A stretch of DNA of 29,644 nucleotides from Deltaproteobacteria bacterium (lineage in GTDB: Bacteria > Desulfobacterota_C > Deferrisomatia > Deferrisomatales > JACRMM01). The notes below the pieces were generated by a model. It worked only from the letters and a program-made list of their open reading frames with translations, was not told where the DNA came from and made no database searches. The position numbers and the translations under genes are program-made. The stretch covers positions 1-29,644 of the forward strand of contig JACRCS010000012.1 of assembly GCA_016218905.1 (NCBI GenBank), written 5' to 3'. Position 1 is the stretch's first letter, and the number at the start of each line of letters is the position of its first letter. Of this stretch, positions 1 to 6,765 are shown in pieces.

Positions 1-119
1 CTTCAGGCGTGCGTCGGTCACGCACATCCTCACGCGGCCAACTGGCGTCGTGCGCCAACAGCCGGGGCGGTTCCCAGCCCTTGGAGTCCCGCGTCGTGCC
101 GAGTTCAGAGGAGCTCACG

Positions 120-1184
120 ATGGCTCTGCCCGACCGATGGTTGCCCCATGCCGTTCCCGACGAGCTCACTCCCAGAGGTGAGAAACCTCTCCCGGCGCGG
201 CGCACCGTCGTCGACTCACTCCTTGGAGACAGGTACACCGTCCGATTCAAGGTATTGAGCGGTCTCGCTCTCGCCTGGTACTTCTCCAGTTACTTTCTTC
301 CGATCTACCTCACCGTCGGGGACAGAGAAGTCGCACTGAACCTAGGAGCAGGATCGTACCTCGTGCCCTTGTTCGGCTTCTTCCGTTACCGGCACGAGAC
401 CGACGGCTACCAGAGACGCCGACTCATCTGGATCGTCGGTCTTTACCTCCTCCTGTGGGTGGTCATGCCTGCTCTCCTCGGATTTCGAGAGGTCGTGCCG
501 CAGCTCGATGGCAGCCGTCGAGTATTCCCGGCAATCCACTACATCGACTCGCTCGGCTTCCTCCTTTTCTTCCTTCCCATATTGTCCATGGGCCGCAGAG
601 CGGACTGTGGCTGGTGCTGCCCCTGCGTAGCTGCACGGGAGACGTTCGCGGCCGCCTTCCGAAACAAGACGCGCAAGGGAGGCTCGTGGTGGTGGCTCCG
701 GCACCTGAAGTGGATCAACGTTGCGCTCGTCTTCTTCTATCTCGGGACGGTGCTCGCGACCCCGACGACGGCTCGTAAGGAGTATGGGCAGCCGATCGAA
801 GCATGGCTCGTGGGCGGGTATTACCTAAGCTTTCTTCTGATTCCGTGGACGGGGAACCGAAACTACTGCCGTTGGGGCTGCCCCTGGGCGGGCACCTGGG
901 GCATTCTCGGCTATCTTGGGTTCTACCGCTTGCGCGCAAGGGCGGAGCGGTGTACCGACTGCGGATTGTGCGAGAAAGTCTGCGACATGGGCGTCCCCGT
1001 GCGTCAATATCTCCGCAGGAACGGGGCAGTGCGCACGATGGAGTGCATGGGGTGCGGCCGTTGCGTTGCCGCATGCCCTCAAGGAGCATTGGAGATCCGC
1101 GACTTTCGTCATTGGCTTCGAAGCCCGGGAGGCCGCGGACCTCAGCGCCCGTACAGTCCGGAAAAGGTAACGCTGTGCCCTTGA
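120..1184 (+). CDS. NapH-like membrane polyferredoxin (4Fe-4S)
   Basis: A 355-aa membrane-bound iron-sulfur protein that probably moves electrons between the quinone pool and a redox partner. Several hydrophobic segments are visible (LSGLALAWYFSSYF, LIWIVGLYLLLWVVMPALL, IDSLGFLLFFLPIL, NVALVFFYLGTVL, WLVGGYYLSFLLIPW), followed by a soluble tail with two ferredoxin motifs, CTDCGLCEKVC and CMGCGRCVAACP. Membrane-proximal cysteine groups CGWCCPC and CRWGCPW resemble the paired CxxxCP motifs of NapH, NosR and CcoG. The frame is open upstream to position 9, but AGAGGAG at 107-113 sits seven bases before the ATG at 120, so I start there. It is co-directional with the selenoprotein gene 289 bp downstream. 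The partner is unknown. The family call is firm; the role as electron entry point for the island is inference. Confidence 0.85.
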   Translation: MALPDRWLPHAVPDELTPRGEKPLPARRTVVDSLLGDRYTVRFKVLSGLALAWYFSSYFLPIYLTVGDREVALNLGAGSYLVPLFGFFRYRHETDGYQRRRLIWIVGLYLLLWVVMPALLGFREVVPQLDGSRRVFPAIHYIDSLGFLLFFLPILSMGRRADCGWCCPCVAARETFAAAFRNKTRKGGSWWWLRHLKWINVALVFFYLGTVLATPTTARKEYGQPIEAWLVGGYYLSFLLIPWTGNRNYCRWGCPWAGTWGILGYLGFYRLRARAERCTDCGLCEKVCDMGVPVRQYLRRNGAVRTMECMGCGRCVAACPQGALEIRDFRHWLRSPGGRGPQRPYSPEKVTLCP

Positions 1185-1473
1185 GGTACGTGCAGACACC
1201 ATGACGAGGATCAGAGCTTCGGCGCCTTCGTCATTGGGGGTCCTTCGGACACGGTTTTCGTCGTCGGCCCCGGGGCGAGCGCCGGCACGGGCAGCACGGC
1301 ACCCGTCGACCTCTCCCCGCGTTTCCCTGCTCCCGGGCAGGGTAGCGGTGAAGAGACCGAGGAATGGGAGGGCTGTCATTGAGGAAACGGGGCCCGGGAG
1401 CGAGTGAAGATAACGGGCGAGTGCCCCCCGCCGAAGAGCGGCTTACTCTCGCCCGCGGGCAGTGAGGTGATCG

Positions 1474-2361
1474 ATGAGGGCCCCGGTCGCGTACATGATC
1501 CGGCTCCGAGACAACTACGCGAAGCTCGGATACGAACCCTACCAGTGGGTGGTCAACCGAGATCCCCCGCCGTGGCAGCCCCTACGAAAACCGCTCTCGC
1601 GGTCCCGGCTCGGGCTCGTCGCCTCCGGGGGCATCTATGTCACCGGCCAGGTCGCGTTTCACTTCAAAGATGATACGTCCTTCAGGGCCATTCCGCACAC
1701 GGTGGCGATGGGCGATCTTCGTGCGGCGCACTTCGGCTACGACGAGACGGACGCCCGCGAGGACCCGAACGTGGTGTTTCCTCTCGGCACGCTGCGCGGG
1801 CTGGTTTCAGAAGGCTTCTTGGGGGATATCGCCGAGCACGCGTACACCTTCATGGGCGGGATCTACTCTCCCAGGCGCGTGCGAGAAGAACTCGCACCGA
1901 GGCTCACGGAGCGACTGCTGGCGGAGGAGGTTGACCTTGCGCTCCTGGTGCCCGTCTGACCCGTCTGCCATCAGTCCGTGGGACTGATCGCCCGCCACGC
2001 CGAAGCCGCCGGCATCTCCACCCTGTGCATGAGCAGCGCTCTCGACATCACGAGAGCGGTCAACCCGCCGCGGGCAGCCTTCCTCGACTACCCGCTGGGC
2101 CATACCACGGGCAAGGTGAATGCCCCGGCCCTGCAGCGCCGGATCCTCAGGGAAGCGCTCGAAGCCTTCCACTCGTTGAGCCGTCCCGGAACCGTGAAAA
2201 TATTGCCTTTCGCGTGGTCTGAGACCGACGACTGGAAGCTAACCGCCGTGGAGGGTGACACTCGAAAGCCGCGCCATGACGTGCCGCAATACCAGAACGA
2301 AGAGGACCGGCGCCGTGCAGACTCCTCCTCTTCACTCCGCTCCGACCGCGGCGAGCGCTGA
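1474..2361 (+). CDS. GrdB/PrdB-family selenoprotein; in-frame UGA is read as Sec162
   Basis: A 295-aa member of the glycine/sarcosine/betaine/D-proline reductase selenoprotein B family, whose members use a redox-active selenol in a UxxC motif. An ordinary gene caller would stop at the TGA at 1957-1959, giving 161 aa. The same frame continues through it to TAG at 2359-2361. The junction reads LLVPV-U-PVCHQSVGLIAR, a U-P-V-C redox motif followed by typical family sequence ending near RPGTVKILPFAW. A perfect 8-bp hairpin lies 11-29 nt after the UGA. GAGGTG precedes the ATG at 1474. The usual partners of glycine or proline reductase (GrdA, GrdC/D, PrdA) are absent, so this is a solo version with unknown substrate. 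Its 3' end overlaps the convergent radical SAM gene by 30 bp. SelD and YedF are encoded in the same window. Confidence 0.88.
1957..1988 (+). promoter_or_regulatory. Sec UGA codon plus bacterial SECIS hairpin (GrdB-like gene)
   Basis: The UGA at 1957-1959 is followed by the stem ATCAGTCC / GGACTGAT (1970-1977 with 1981-1988), a perfect 8-bp helix closed by a GTG triloop. The loop lies 19-21 nt after the UGA. Bacterial SECIS elements sit inside the reading frame with a G-bearing apical loop about 16-37 nt after the UGA, where SelB binds. Geometry and G content fit. It closely matches the element found independently in selD in this window. Confidence 0.82.
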
Positions 2362-3330
2362 GCTCTCGGTTTCGGGTTCTGACAGTGCGCCATTGCACGA
2401 GGAGCCGCATCCGGCCGTACAACCGAAGCAGTGCTCCCCGGTGACGATCTTACGCCCTTCCAAGGCAGCCCTTGAGAAGTGAGTGACCTCCTCCGGAAGG
2501 CCCTTGGCAAGGCCTAGCCGCTGGGCGAGATTGAAGTCGCAGTCGTGCAGTCTCCCGTCCCAGCTTATGCTCACCTGGTGACGGCACATCAAGCCGTCCA
2601 GGTTCAAGGGGTTGAAGGAGGCCTTCAACAACGCCAGGTAGGTCTTCGTCCGTCCTTTCGCTTCCATGTCTTTCCGAAAGCGCCCGAGCAGCATGTTCGT
2701 CATGGTCAGGAGCCGCGTAAACCGCAGCCCGAAGCGCGTCCATAGTTCCTTTCGGTACTCCGACTCGAGCCTGCCCTGGTCTGGAGGCAGGAAGGGTCCG
2801 CAGGGTGTGTACACCAAGTTGAGCGGGAGCTCCGGGGAGACGCCATACCCCACGGCGTTCAACCTCCTCATCGCCTCGATCGCGCTCTCCCAGACTCCCC
2901 GGCCTCGTTGCGCCCGCACGTTCTCTTCCAAATAACACGGGAGAGACGCCGCAATCCGGATCCTGTGCCTCTCATAGAAGGACGGTAGGCCTTCCATTCC
3001 GGGCTCCTGGAAGATCGCGAGGTTGCTGCGTACCAGAACGGGATGTCCCTGGTCTCTCAGAGCGCCCACGAACCGCCTGAAGTGAGGACTCAACTCTGGC
3101 GACCCGCCGGTCAAGTCCACGAGACAACCTCGCGAGCCGGAGGCCGCCCGGAGGACGGCCTCCATCGTCCCCCAGTTCATCACCTCCCGGCGGTCCGGAG
3201 AGCACTCGAGATGGCAGTGGCGACAGCGCAGATTGCAGCGTAGCCCGAGGTTGACCTGCAACACTTGAAACTTCGAGGCCTTCAGAGGCTGATGACCGTG
3301 CTGCCGTAGTACCCGATCGAAGGCGTTCAT
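2332..3330 (-). CDS. Radical SAM/Cys-rich protein (rSAM_SeCys / ArsS-like, DUF3641 tail)
   Basis: A 332-aa radical SAM enzyme. The SAM-cluster motif CNLRCRHC (CxxxCxxC) lies near residues 32-39, followed by VDLTGGSPEL, the usual GGSPE motif. The C-terminal part (MCRHQVSISWDGRLHDCDFNLAQRLGL) matches the DUF3641 domain of the ArsS/rSAM_SeCys family, and the tail HCFGCTAGCGSSCNGA is the family's cysteine-rich end. As I recall, some relatives carry selenocysteine in this tail and some act in arsenosugar formation. Here the tail uses Cys and no arsenic gene is nearby, so the substrate is open. GAGGAG lies six bases before the ATG. A near-consensus sigma-54 promoter lies about 200 bp upstream at 3528-3543, with clustered enhancer-like sites beyond it. 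Confidence 0.85.
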   Translation of the reverse strand: MNAFDRVLRQHGHQPLKASKFQVLQVNLGLRCNLRCRHCHLECSPDRREVMNWGTMEAVLRAASGSRGCLVDLTGGSPELSPHFRRFVGALRDQGHPVLVRSNLAIFQEPGMEGLPSFYERHRIRIAASLPCYLEENVRAQRGRGVWESAIEAMRRLNAVGYGVSPELPLNLVYTPCGPFLPPDQGRLESEYRKELWTRFGLRFTRLLTMTNMLLGRFRKDMEAKGRTKTYLALLKASFNPLNLDGLMCRHQVSISWDGRLHDCDFNLAQRLGLAKGLPEEVTHFSRAALEGRKIVTGEHCFGCTAGCGSSCNGALSEPETESSALAAVGAE

Positions 3331-3527
3331 CCACTCTCCTCAGACGAGAGTTTACCAGGCCGCTGCCTCTGCTGAGTTGCTCCCCGCTTGATCTAGACGA
3401 CTGGCCGTCCGGCGAGCGCGTAAGGGCCGGGAACTCCTCGGCGCATTTCAGACTTTGAGAGCTGAGGGGAAAGATCGCCTCCGGCCTTGCGAAGAGAGAG
3501 GTTGCAAGTCTTAGAGGAAGGGCGCGA

Positions 3528-3543
3528 AGCACAACACGTGCCA
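3528..3543 (-). promoter_or_regulatory. Sigma-54 (-24/-12) promoter for the ArsS-like radical SAM gene
   Basis: Read on the minus strand the site is TGGCACGTGTTGTGCT. Against the consensus TGGCACG-N4-TTGCW it has one mismatch, and the invariant GG and GC are spaced correctly. The predicted start is near 3517, about 190 bp before the ATG at 3330. The enhancer-like ACATG cluster centred at about 3628 lies about 110 bp upstream. Confidence 0.7.
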
Positions 3544-3608
3544 TATCTGTGGCACCAAACTTTCGAACGGCCTCCTTTTCTTGTTCGGTTCTCCTGCTCC
3601 CGAGCGGT

Positions 3609-3642
3609 CACATGGACATGTATACGCATGCCTGGACATGTG
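3609..3642. promoter_or_regulatory. Phased ACATG cluster, candidate enhancer-binding-protein site
   Basis: TGGACATGT occurs at 3613-3621 and again at 3633-3641, exactly 20 bp apart, and GCATGCC (3626-3632) falls midway. CATG cores therefore recur every 10 bp on one face of the helix (3617, 3627, 3637). The cluster is about 110 bp from one and 120 bp from the other predicted sigma-54 start, typical for enhancer sites. A related pair occurs at the molybdopterin enzyme 2 promoter (14951-14969). Confidence 0.55.
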
Positions 3643-3720
3643 GAAGCCGGGCCCCCGTAAGCTTTCCCGAGACAGCCGACAAAGTCGGGCCAACGAGCAC
3701 GGCACCGTTTCGCGCTCCAG

Positions 3721-3736
3721 TGGCATGTATTCTGCA
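3721..3736 (+). promoter_or_regulatory. Sigma-54 (-24/-12) promoter for the rhodanese gene
   Basis: The site reads TGGCATGTATTCTGCA. It departs from TGGCACG-N4-TTGCW at two positions and keeps the invariant GG and GC at correct spacing. Twelve of its 16 bases are shared with the promoter of molybdopterin enzyme 2, counting the same ATTCTGCA end. The predicted start is near 3747, giving a leader of about 97 nt before the ATG at 3845. Confidence 0.7.
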
Positions 3737-3844
3737 ATATCCGTGGACCCGCGATCGAACCGCCATTGGTCTCGGTAGGCGCTGGCTCGAATTGTGGTGG
3801 TTCAAATTGGATCGAGAACTTTTCGGAAAGAAAGGGAATAGGCG

Positions 3845-4750
3845 ATGAAGCGCCGATCGGTTGTGCTTGCGCTGGCCTTGATCACCTTAGGTTTCCTGCC
3901 GAGTTTGGTAGACGTGGCGCAATCCGCCGGAGGTAGCGACTCCTGGCTCATCTCCGTTGACGAGGCGAAGAAACTGATCGCGAACGGGGCGGTTGTCCTC
4001 GACAGCCGGGACGCGGCCCTCATCAAGAGAAATCCCCTGTCCAATGCGATCGCCGCAAATTGGCAGGAATGGTCCCAGTTCAGTCCGAAGCACCCGTCCG
4101 GGCTGCTCCTCGAGGACGAGAACGCCATGACTCAGAAGTTTCAGGCTGCAGGGGTTTCGGCGGAGAGGCCGGTGGTCTGCATCGCCGACCCGAAGAATGG
4201 CTGGGGGGAGGACGGGCGGGTGGTTTGGGTGCTCCGCACGTTCGGACACGCCAGGGCCTATATGGTGAACGGCGGGTACCAGGCTCTCACCAGAGAGGGT
4301 GCGCCGAAGATCGCAAAAGCCGTGATCCCGGGCGACTTCATCGCGCGTAGGACGTCTGGCTGGGAAGCGACGCGAGACGAGGTCCGGGCGAACATGAACA
4401 AACCAGACGTGGTGCTCGTCGACGCGAGAGAGCCACGCGAGTACGGGGGCAAAACACCGTACGGCGAATCGCGGGGCGGCCACGTGCCGGGCGCGATTCA
4501 CGTGTACTACAAGGACCTGTACGACAAATCAGGGTATTACGTCCGGTCTCCGGCTGAGCTCGACGCATTCCTGGCCAGCAAGGGATTGTCCAAGGACAAG
4601 AAAGTCATTGCGTACTGCACGGGTGGAGTCCGCTCCGGCTTTCTTACCGCGGTGTTGGCATCCTACGGGTACTCAGTCAAGAACTATGCGGGATCCATGT
4701 GGGACTGGGCTGAGCAGCCGGCCGCGTCCTTCCCACTCGAAAGGAAGTAG
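3845..4750 (+). CDS. Exported two-domain rhodanese (sulfurtransferase)
   Basis: A 301-aa protein of the thiosulfate/mercaptopyruvate sulfurtransferase type. The N-terminus (MKRRSVVLALALITLGFLPS, with AQSAGG after it) is a signal peptide, placing it in the periplasm. Two rhodanese domains follow, about 33-165 and 170-300. The second has the active-site loop CTGGVRSG with Cys258 and the preceding VDAREPREY motif. The first has a Cys (112) at the equivalent place but no canonical loop, so it is probably structural. Rhodaneses carry sulfane sulfur and can form selenium persulfides; rhodanese-like proteins accompany selenite reduction in Bacillus selenitireducens (Srr) and Geobacter (ExtI). A link to selenium here rests on context. 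AAAGGGAAT precedes the ATG, and a sigma-54 promoter lies upstream at 3721. Confidence 0.9.
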   Translation: MKRRSVVLALALITLGFLPSLVDVAQSAGGSDSWLISVDEAKKLIANGAVVLDSRDAALIKRNPLSNAIAANWQEWSQFSPKHPSGLLLEDENAMTQKFQAAGVSAERPVVCIADPKNGWGEDGRVVWVLRTFGHARAYMVNGGYQALTREGAPKIAKAVIPGDFIARRTSGWEATRDEVRANMNKPDVVLVDAREPREYGGKTPYGESRGGHVPGAIHVYYKDLYDKSGYYVRSPAELDAFLASKGLSKDKKVIAYCTGGVRSGFLTAVLASYGYSVKNYAGSMWDWAEQPAASFPLERK

Positions 4751-5032
4751 CGCTGTCCGCACGGCCGTCAGTGAGCGGGAGAGGGGGCCTGCCGGGCGCG
4801 ATTCCGGCGCTGGGCTGGCCGGCCGGACCTGGCGTCCTCTCCAAAAGCCGAGGCCCCGAATGGCCGCGGCATCAATGCTTTACATGTCAATAGACATGTC
4901 GCAGACACTGACGCCGTTGACACCCTTGACACTGCGTTTCTTGCCCACCATCAGCGGTTCCGATTGCACACCTCGTGGAAGCCGTGGAGTTCGTCCAAGT
5001 ATGATCGCCCCAAACCAGAGCTCCTGCGGCGA
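4751..5032. other. Convergent intergenic region with an orphan ACATGTC dyad
   Basis: This 282-bp stretch lies between two converging genes and has no supported CDS. It holds a perfect dyad ACATGTC-AATA-GACATGT at 4882-4899, direct TTGACAC copies at 4917-4923 and 4926-4932, and an inverted repeat GATCGCC/GGCGATC at 5003-5009 and 5028-5034 that spans the stop codon of the radical SAM gene and may help end its transcript. I found no sigma-54 promoter at the expected distance on either strand. Confidence 0.5.
4882..4899. promoter_or_regulatory. Perfect ACATGTC-N4-GACATGT dyad
   Basis: An 18-bp perfect inverted repeat of 7-bp arms around AATA. It is the best copy of the motif also seen at 3609-3642 and 14951-14969. 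Unlike those it lies between the 3' ends of two genes. It could serve a small RNA, titrate the regulator, or be left over from an older arrangement. Confidence 0.45.
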
Positions 5033-6391
5033 TCAGCTCAATACCTGTCGGTGCTTGATGTTGTAAAGGCAGAAAGGGATGAGCCTACCGTCAGGTAGCA
5101 AGTTGTGGACGCAGCATCTTTGTGCTCGTTCCCGATCGAAAGTATACGCGTCCATCATCCCGTGATAGCCGATCGAAAAGAACTCCGCGCCGATCAACTC
5201 CTTCCCTAGATCCATGGATGCTTGGCCGCACGAGGCGCCGCACCCGCACGCCGGGGGCGGGCTCAAATCGAGGGCACTGATCAGCTGATCCCAGTCGCTC
5301 ATCTGTGCGACGTGATCGAACAAAAGCTTCTCTTCGACCACTCTGCCCAGTGGTATCGGTTTCCCGTCGCGGACCAGCACGTAGGCCATCGCCCCACAGC
5401 GGGGATCGGAGCAAGGCACGGGCGTCAGGTCGCTCCGCTGCAGGACCCCACCGCTCTGCTGCTCGAGGCAGCCGAGGAAGTGTCCAAGCGTCAGGCGGCC
5501 TACCCTGCCGGATAGCTGCTCTGGGTACCTTCCGCTTAGCGCGATGGCCTGGAAGTTGACGCCCGTCAGCTCGTTGTGGACGCCGAAGTCGACCAGGTCC
5601 CAAAGCGAGTCTTCGTTGACGCCGGGGACGAGAGTCACCGAGAGGACCACCTGCAGGCCCGCAGCCCTCGCGTTCTCAATGGCTTTGAGCTTCTGGGGAA
5701 GGAGGTCCTTTCCTCGGATGGCCTCGAAGACCGCGGGTCTTAGCCCGTCCATCTGCAGGTAGATGCCCGAGAGGCCGGCCCCTCGCAGCCGGCAGGCGAG
5801 CGCCGGATCCCTCCCCAGCCCCAATCCGTTGGTGTCGATCTCGATTCGGCCGAAGCCGAGGGAAGAAGCCTTTTCCACGATTTGCGTCAGATCGGGGTGC
5901 AGCGTCGGTTCCCCGCCGCTCAGCTGAAGGGGTGCGGCGGCGCCTTCCTTCTCCAGGAAGCTCTTCAAAGCTGTTTCGACGACGGCGGCCGGCAGGTCCC
6001 GCCCCGGCGGCGACGCCGAAGCCAAGCAGACCGGGCAGCGGAGGTCGCAACGGGACGTAATCTCCAGGATCGCGAGGCACGTGTGCTGGTCGTGAGAGGG
6101 GCAGAGGCCGCAGTCGTTCGGGCAGCCGTTCTCTACGATTCCCCTCCGGCTCGGGGGAAAGGTCACCTTCCGTGGCATTTCTCGGAGCATCCTGTACGAC
6201 TCCACGTCGGTGGAAACGATCGCTCGGAAGGATCCGTGCTTTTCGCAGGTCTTCTCCAGCACCGCGCCGCCGCTGGTCTCCGTCAAGTATCCCGTAACAG
6301 GGGCCAGGCACTCCGGACACAGGCTCGAGATCACCTCCGTTCCGCCCCCCTCTCGCGTCCCCGGATCCAATCCCGCACGAAGGTCGAACAT
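5033..6391 (-). CDS. Radical SAM protein, MJ0619/Tes-like (possibly TrsS-type)
   Basis: A 452-aa radical SAM enzyme. Residues about 20-110 form a cysteine-rich lead domain (SLCPECL, KTCEKHGSF, NGCPNDCGLCPSHDQHTCLA) followed by the SAM-cluster motif CDLRCPVC and LQLSGGEPTLHPDL. The C-terminal region is again cysteine-rich (CGCGASCGQ, RCCVHNLLPDGRLIPFCLYN). This three-part layout is that of the MJ0619/tetraether-synthase (Tes) group, which uses extra clusters for difficult C-C or methyl transfers; a bacterial branch includes seleno-forms named TrsS. Here CPEC at the N-terminus carries Cys, not Sec. The ATG lies 4 bp after the stop of the 87-aa gene, with AAGGGTGA before it, so the two are translationally coupled. 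The family is clear and the substrate is not. The frame stays open for about 50 codons beyond its UGA stop. Confidence 0.82.
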   Translation of the reverse strand: MFDLRAGLDPGTREGGGTEVISSLCPECLAPVTGYLTETSGGAVLEKTCEKHGSFRAIVSTDVESYRMLREMPRKVTFPPSRRGIVENGCPNDCGLCPSHDQHTCLAILEITSRCDLRCPVCLASASPPGRDLPAAVVETALKSFLEKEGAAAPLQLSGGEPTLHPDLTQIVEKASSLGFGRIEIDTNGLGLGRDPALACRLRGAGLSGIYLQMDGLRPAVFEAIRGKDLLPQKLKAIENARAAGLQVVLSVTLVPGVNEDSLWDLVDFGVHNELTGVNFQAIALSGRYPEQLSGRVGRLTLGHFLGCLEQQSGGVLQRSDLTPVPCSDPRCGAMAYVLVRDGKPIPLGRVVEEKLLFDHVAQMSDWDQLISALDLSPPPACGCGASCGQASMDLGKELIGAEFFSIGYHGMMDAYTFDRERAQRCCVHNLLPDGRLIPFCLYNIKHRQVLS

Positions 6392-6395
6392 TTCG

Positions 6396-6659
6396 TCACC
6401 CTTGAATGGCGATCGACTTGGCCATCAGGCGTCGCTTCAGTCCCTCGAGGTCGCCGATCTTCAGGGTCACGCGCCGGCTCTCGACGTGCGTCTCCAGGAG
6501 CGAGGCGTCCTGTCCGAGGCAGGCCGTGAGTTCTTCCCGGATGATCTTCTGAAACTCGTTCTCGTCCTTCAAGGGGGATACGAACGAGAGCGTGTACTCC
6601 GAGTCGGTCACGTGCTCCAGTTTTACCTTCTTCCAGGGCTTGGCGGGCATGCCGAACAT
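6396..6659 (-). CDS. Small conserved-looking protein, function unknown
   Basis: An 87-aa protein that I do not recognise. It begins MFGMPAKPWKKVKLEHV and has no signal peptide, membrane segment or metal motif; there is one cysteine. The charged, regularly amphipathic sequence (KDENEFQKIIREELTACLG, then ESRRVTLKIGDLEGLKRRL) suggests a compact alpha/beta fold. The frame is open further upstream, but AAGGAG seven bases before this ATG decides the start. It sits between molybdopterin enzyme 1 and the MJ0619-like radical SAM gene, ending 4 bp before the latter's ATG. Tight coupling suggests a partner or accessory subunit of that enzyme. Confidence 0.72.
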   Translation of the reverse strand: MFGMPAKPWKKVKLEHVTDSEYTLSFVSPLKDENEFQKIIREELTACLGQDASLLETHVESRRVTLKIGDLEGLKRRLMAKSIAIQG

Positions 6660-6710
6660 TGCGACTCCTTCTGGGCAGGGGTTCTTGGGAACACTCGCCA
6701 ACTTGGGAGG

Positions 6711-6739
6711 CCGGGCGCGCAGCCCGAGAGCGCGCCCGG
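6711..6739 (-). terminator. GC-rich hairpin between molybdopterin enzyme 1 and the 87-aa gene
   Basis: CCGGGCGCGC and GCGCGCCCGG form a perfect 10-bp stem with a 9-nt loop in the 106-bp gap. No T-tract follows on the minus strand, so it is not a standard intrinsic terminator. It more likely stabilises the upstream message or attenuates expression of the last two genes. Confidence 0.45.
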
Positions 6740-6765
6740 ACACTCTGCGCCTCAGGAGGCCCCGC

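Larger units (their letters stand above)
3331..3844. other. Divergent 514-bp control region, no gene
   Basis: No convincing coding frame on either strand. The region separates the divergent ArsS-like radical SAM gene (left) and the rhodanese gene (right). It contains a minus-strand sigma-54 promoter at 3528-3543, a plus-strand sigma-54 promoter at 3721-3736, and between them a cluster of ACATG-type sites at 3609-3642. An inverted repeat GTGCCA-6-TGGCAC lies at 3538-3555; its left arm is the -24 box of the left promoter. The arrangement looks like one shared enhancer serving two outward promoters. Confidence 0.7.

Noticed and set aside
1201..1407. 68-codon frame between the NapH-like and GrdB-like genes
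   Set aside because: No ribosome site, and Arg/Ser/Pro-rich composition typical of shadow frames in GC-rich DNA. The 289-bp gap holds two GC-rich hairpins (1325-1342 and 1414-1455) but nothing I can name.
3550..3565. Second plus-strand sigma-54-like site (TGGCACCAAACTTTCG)
   Set aside because: It has a perfect -24 box but lacks the invariant GC at -12. The site at 3721-3736 is closer to the rhodanese gene and keeps both invariant dinucleotides.
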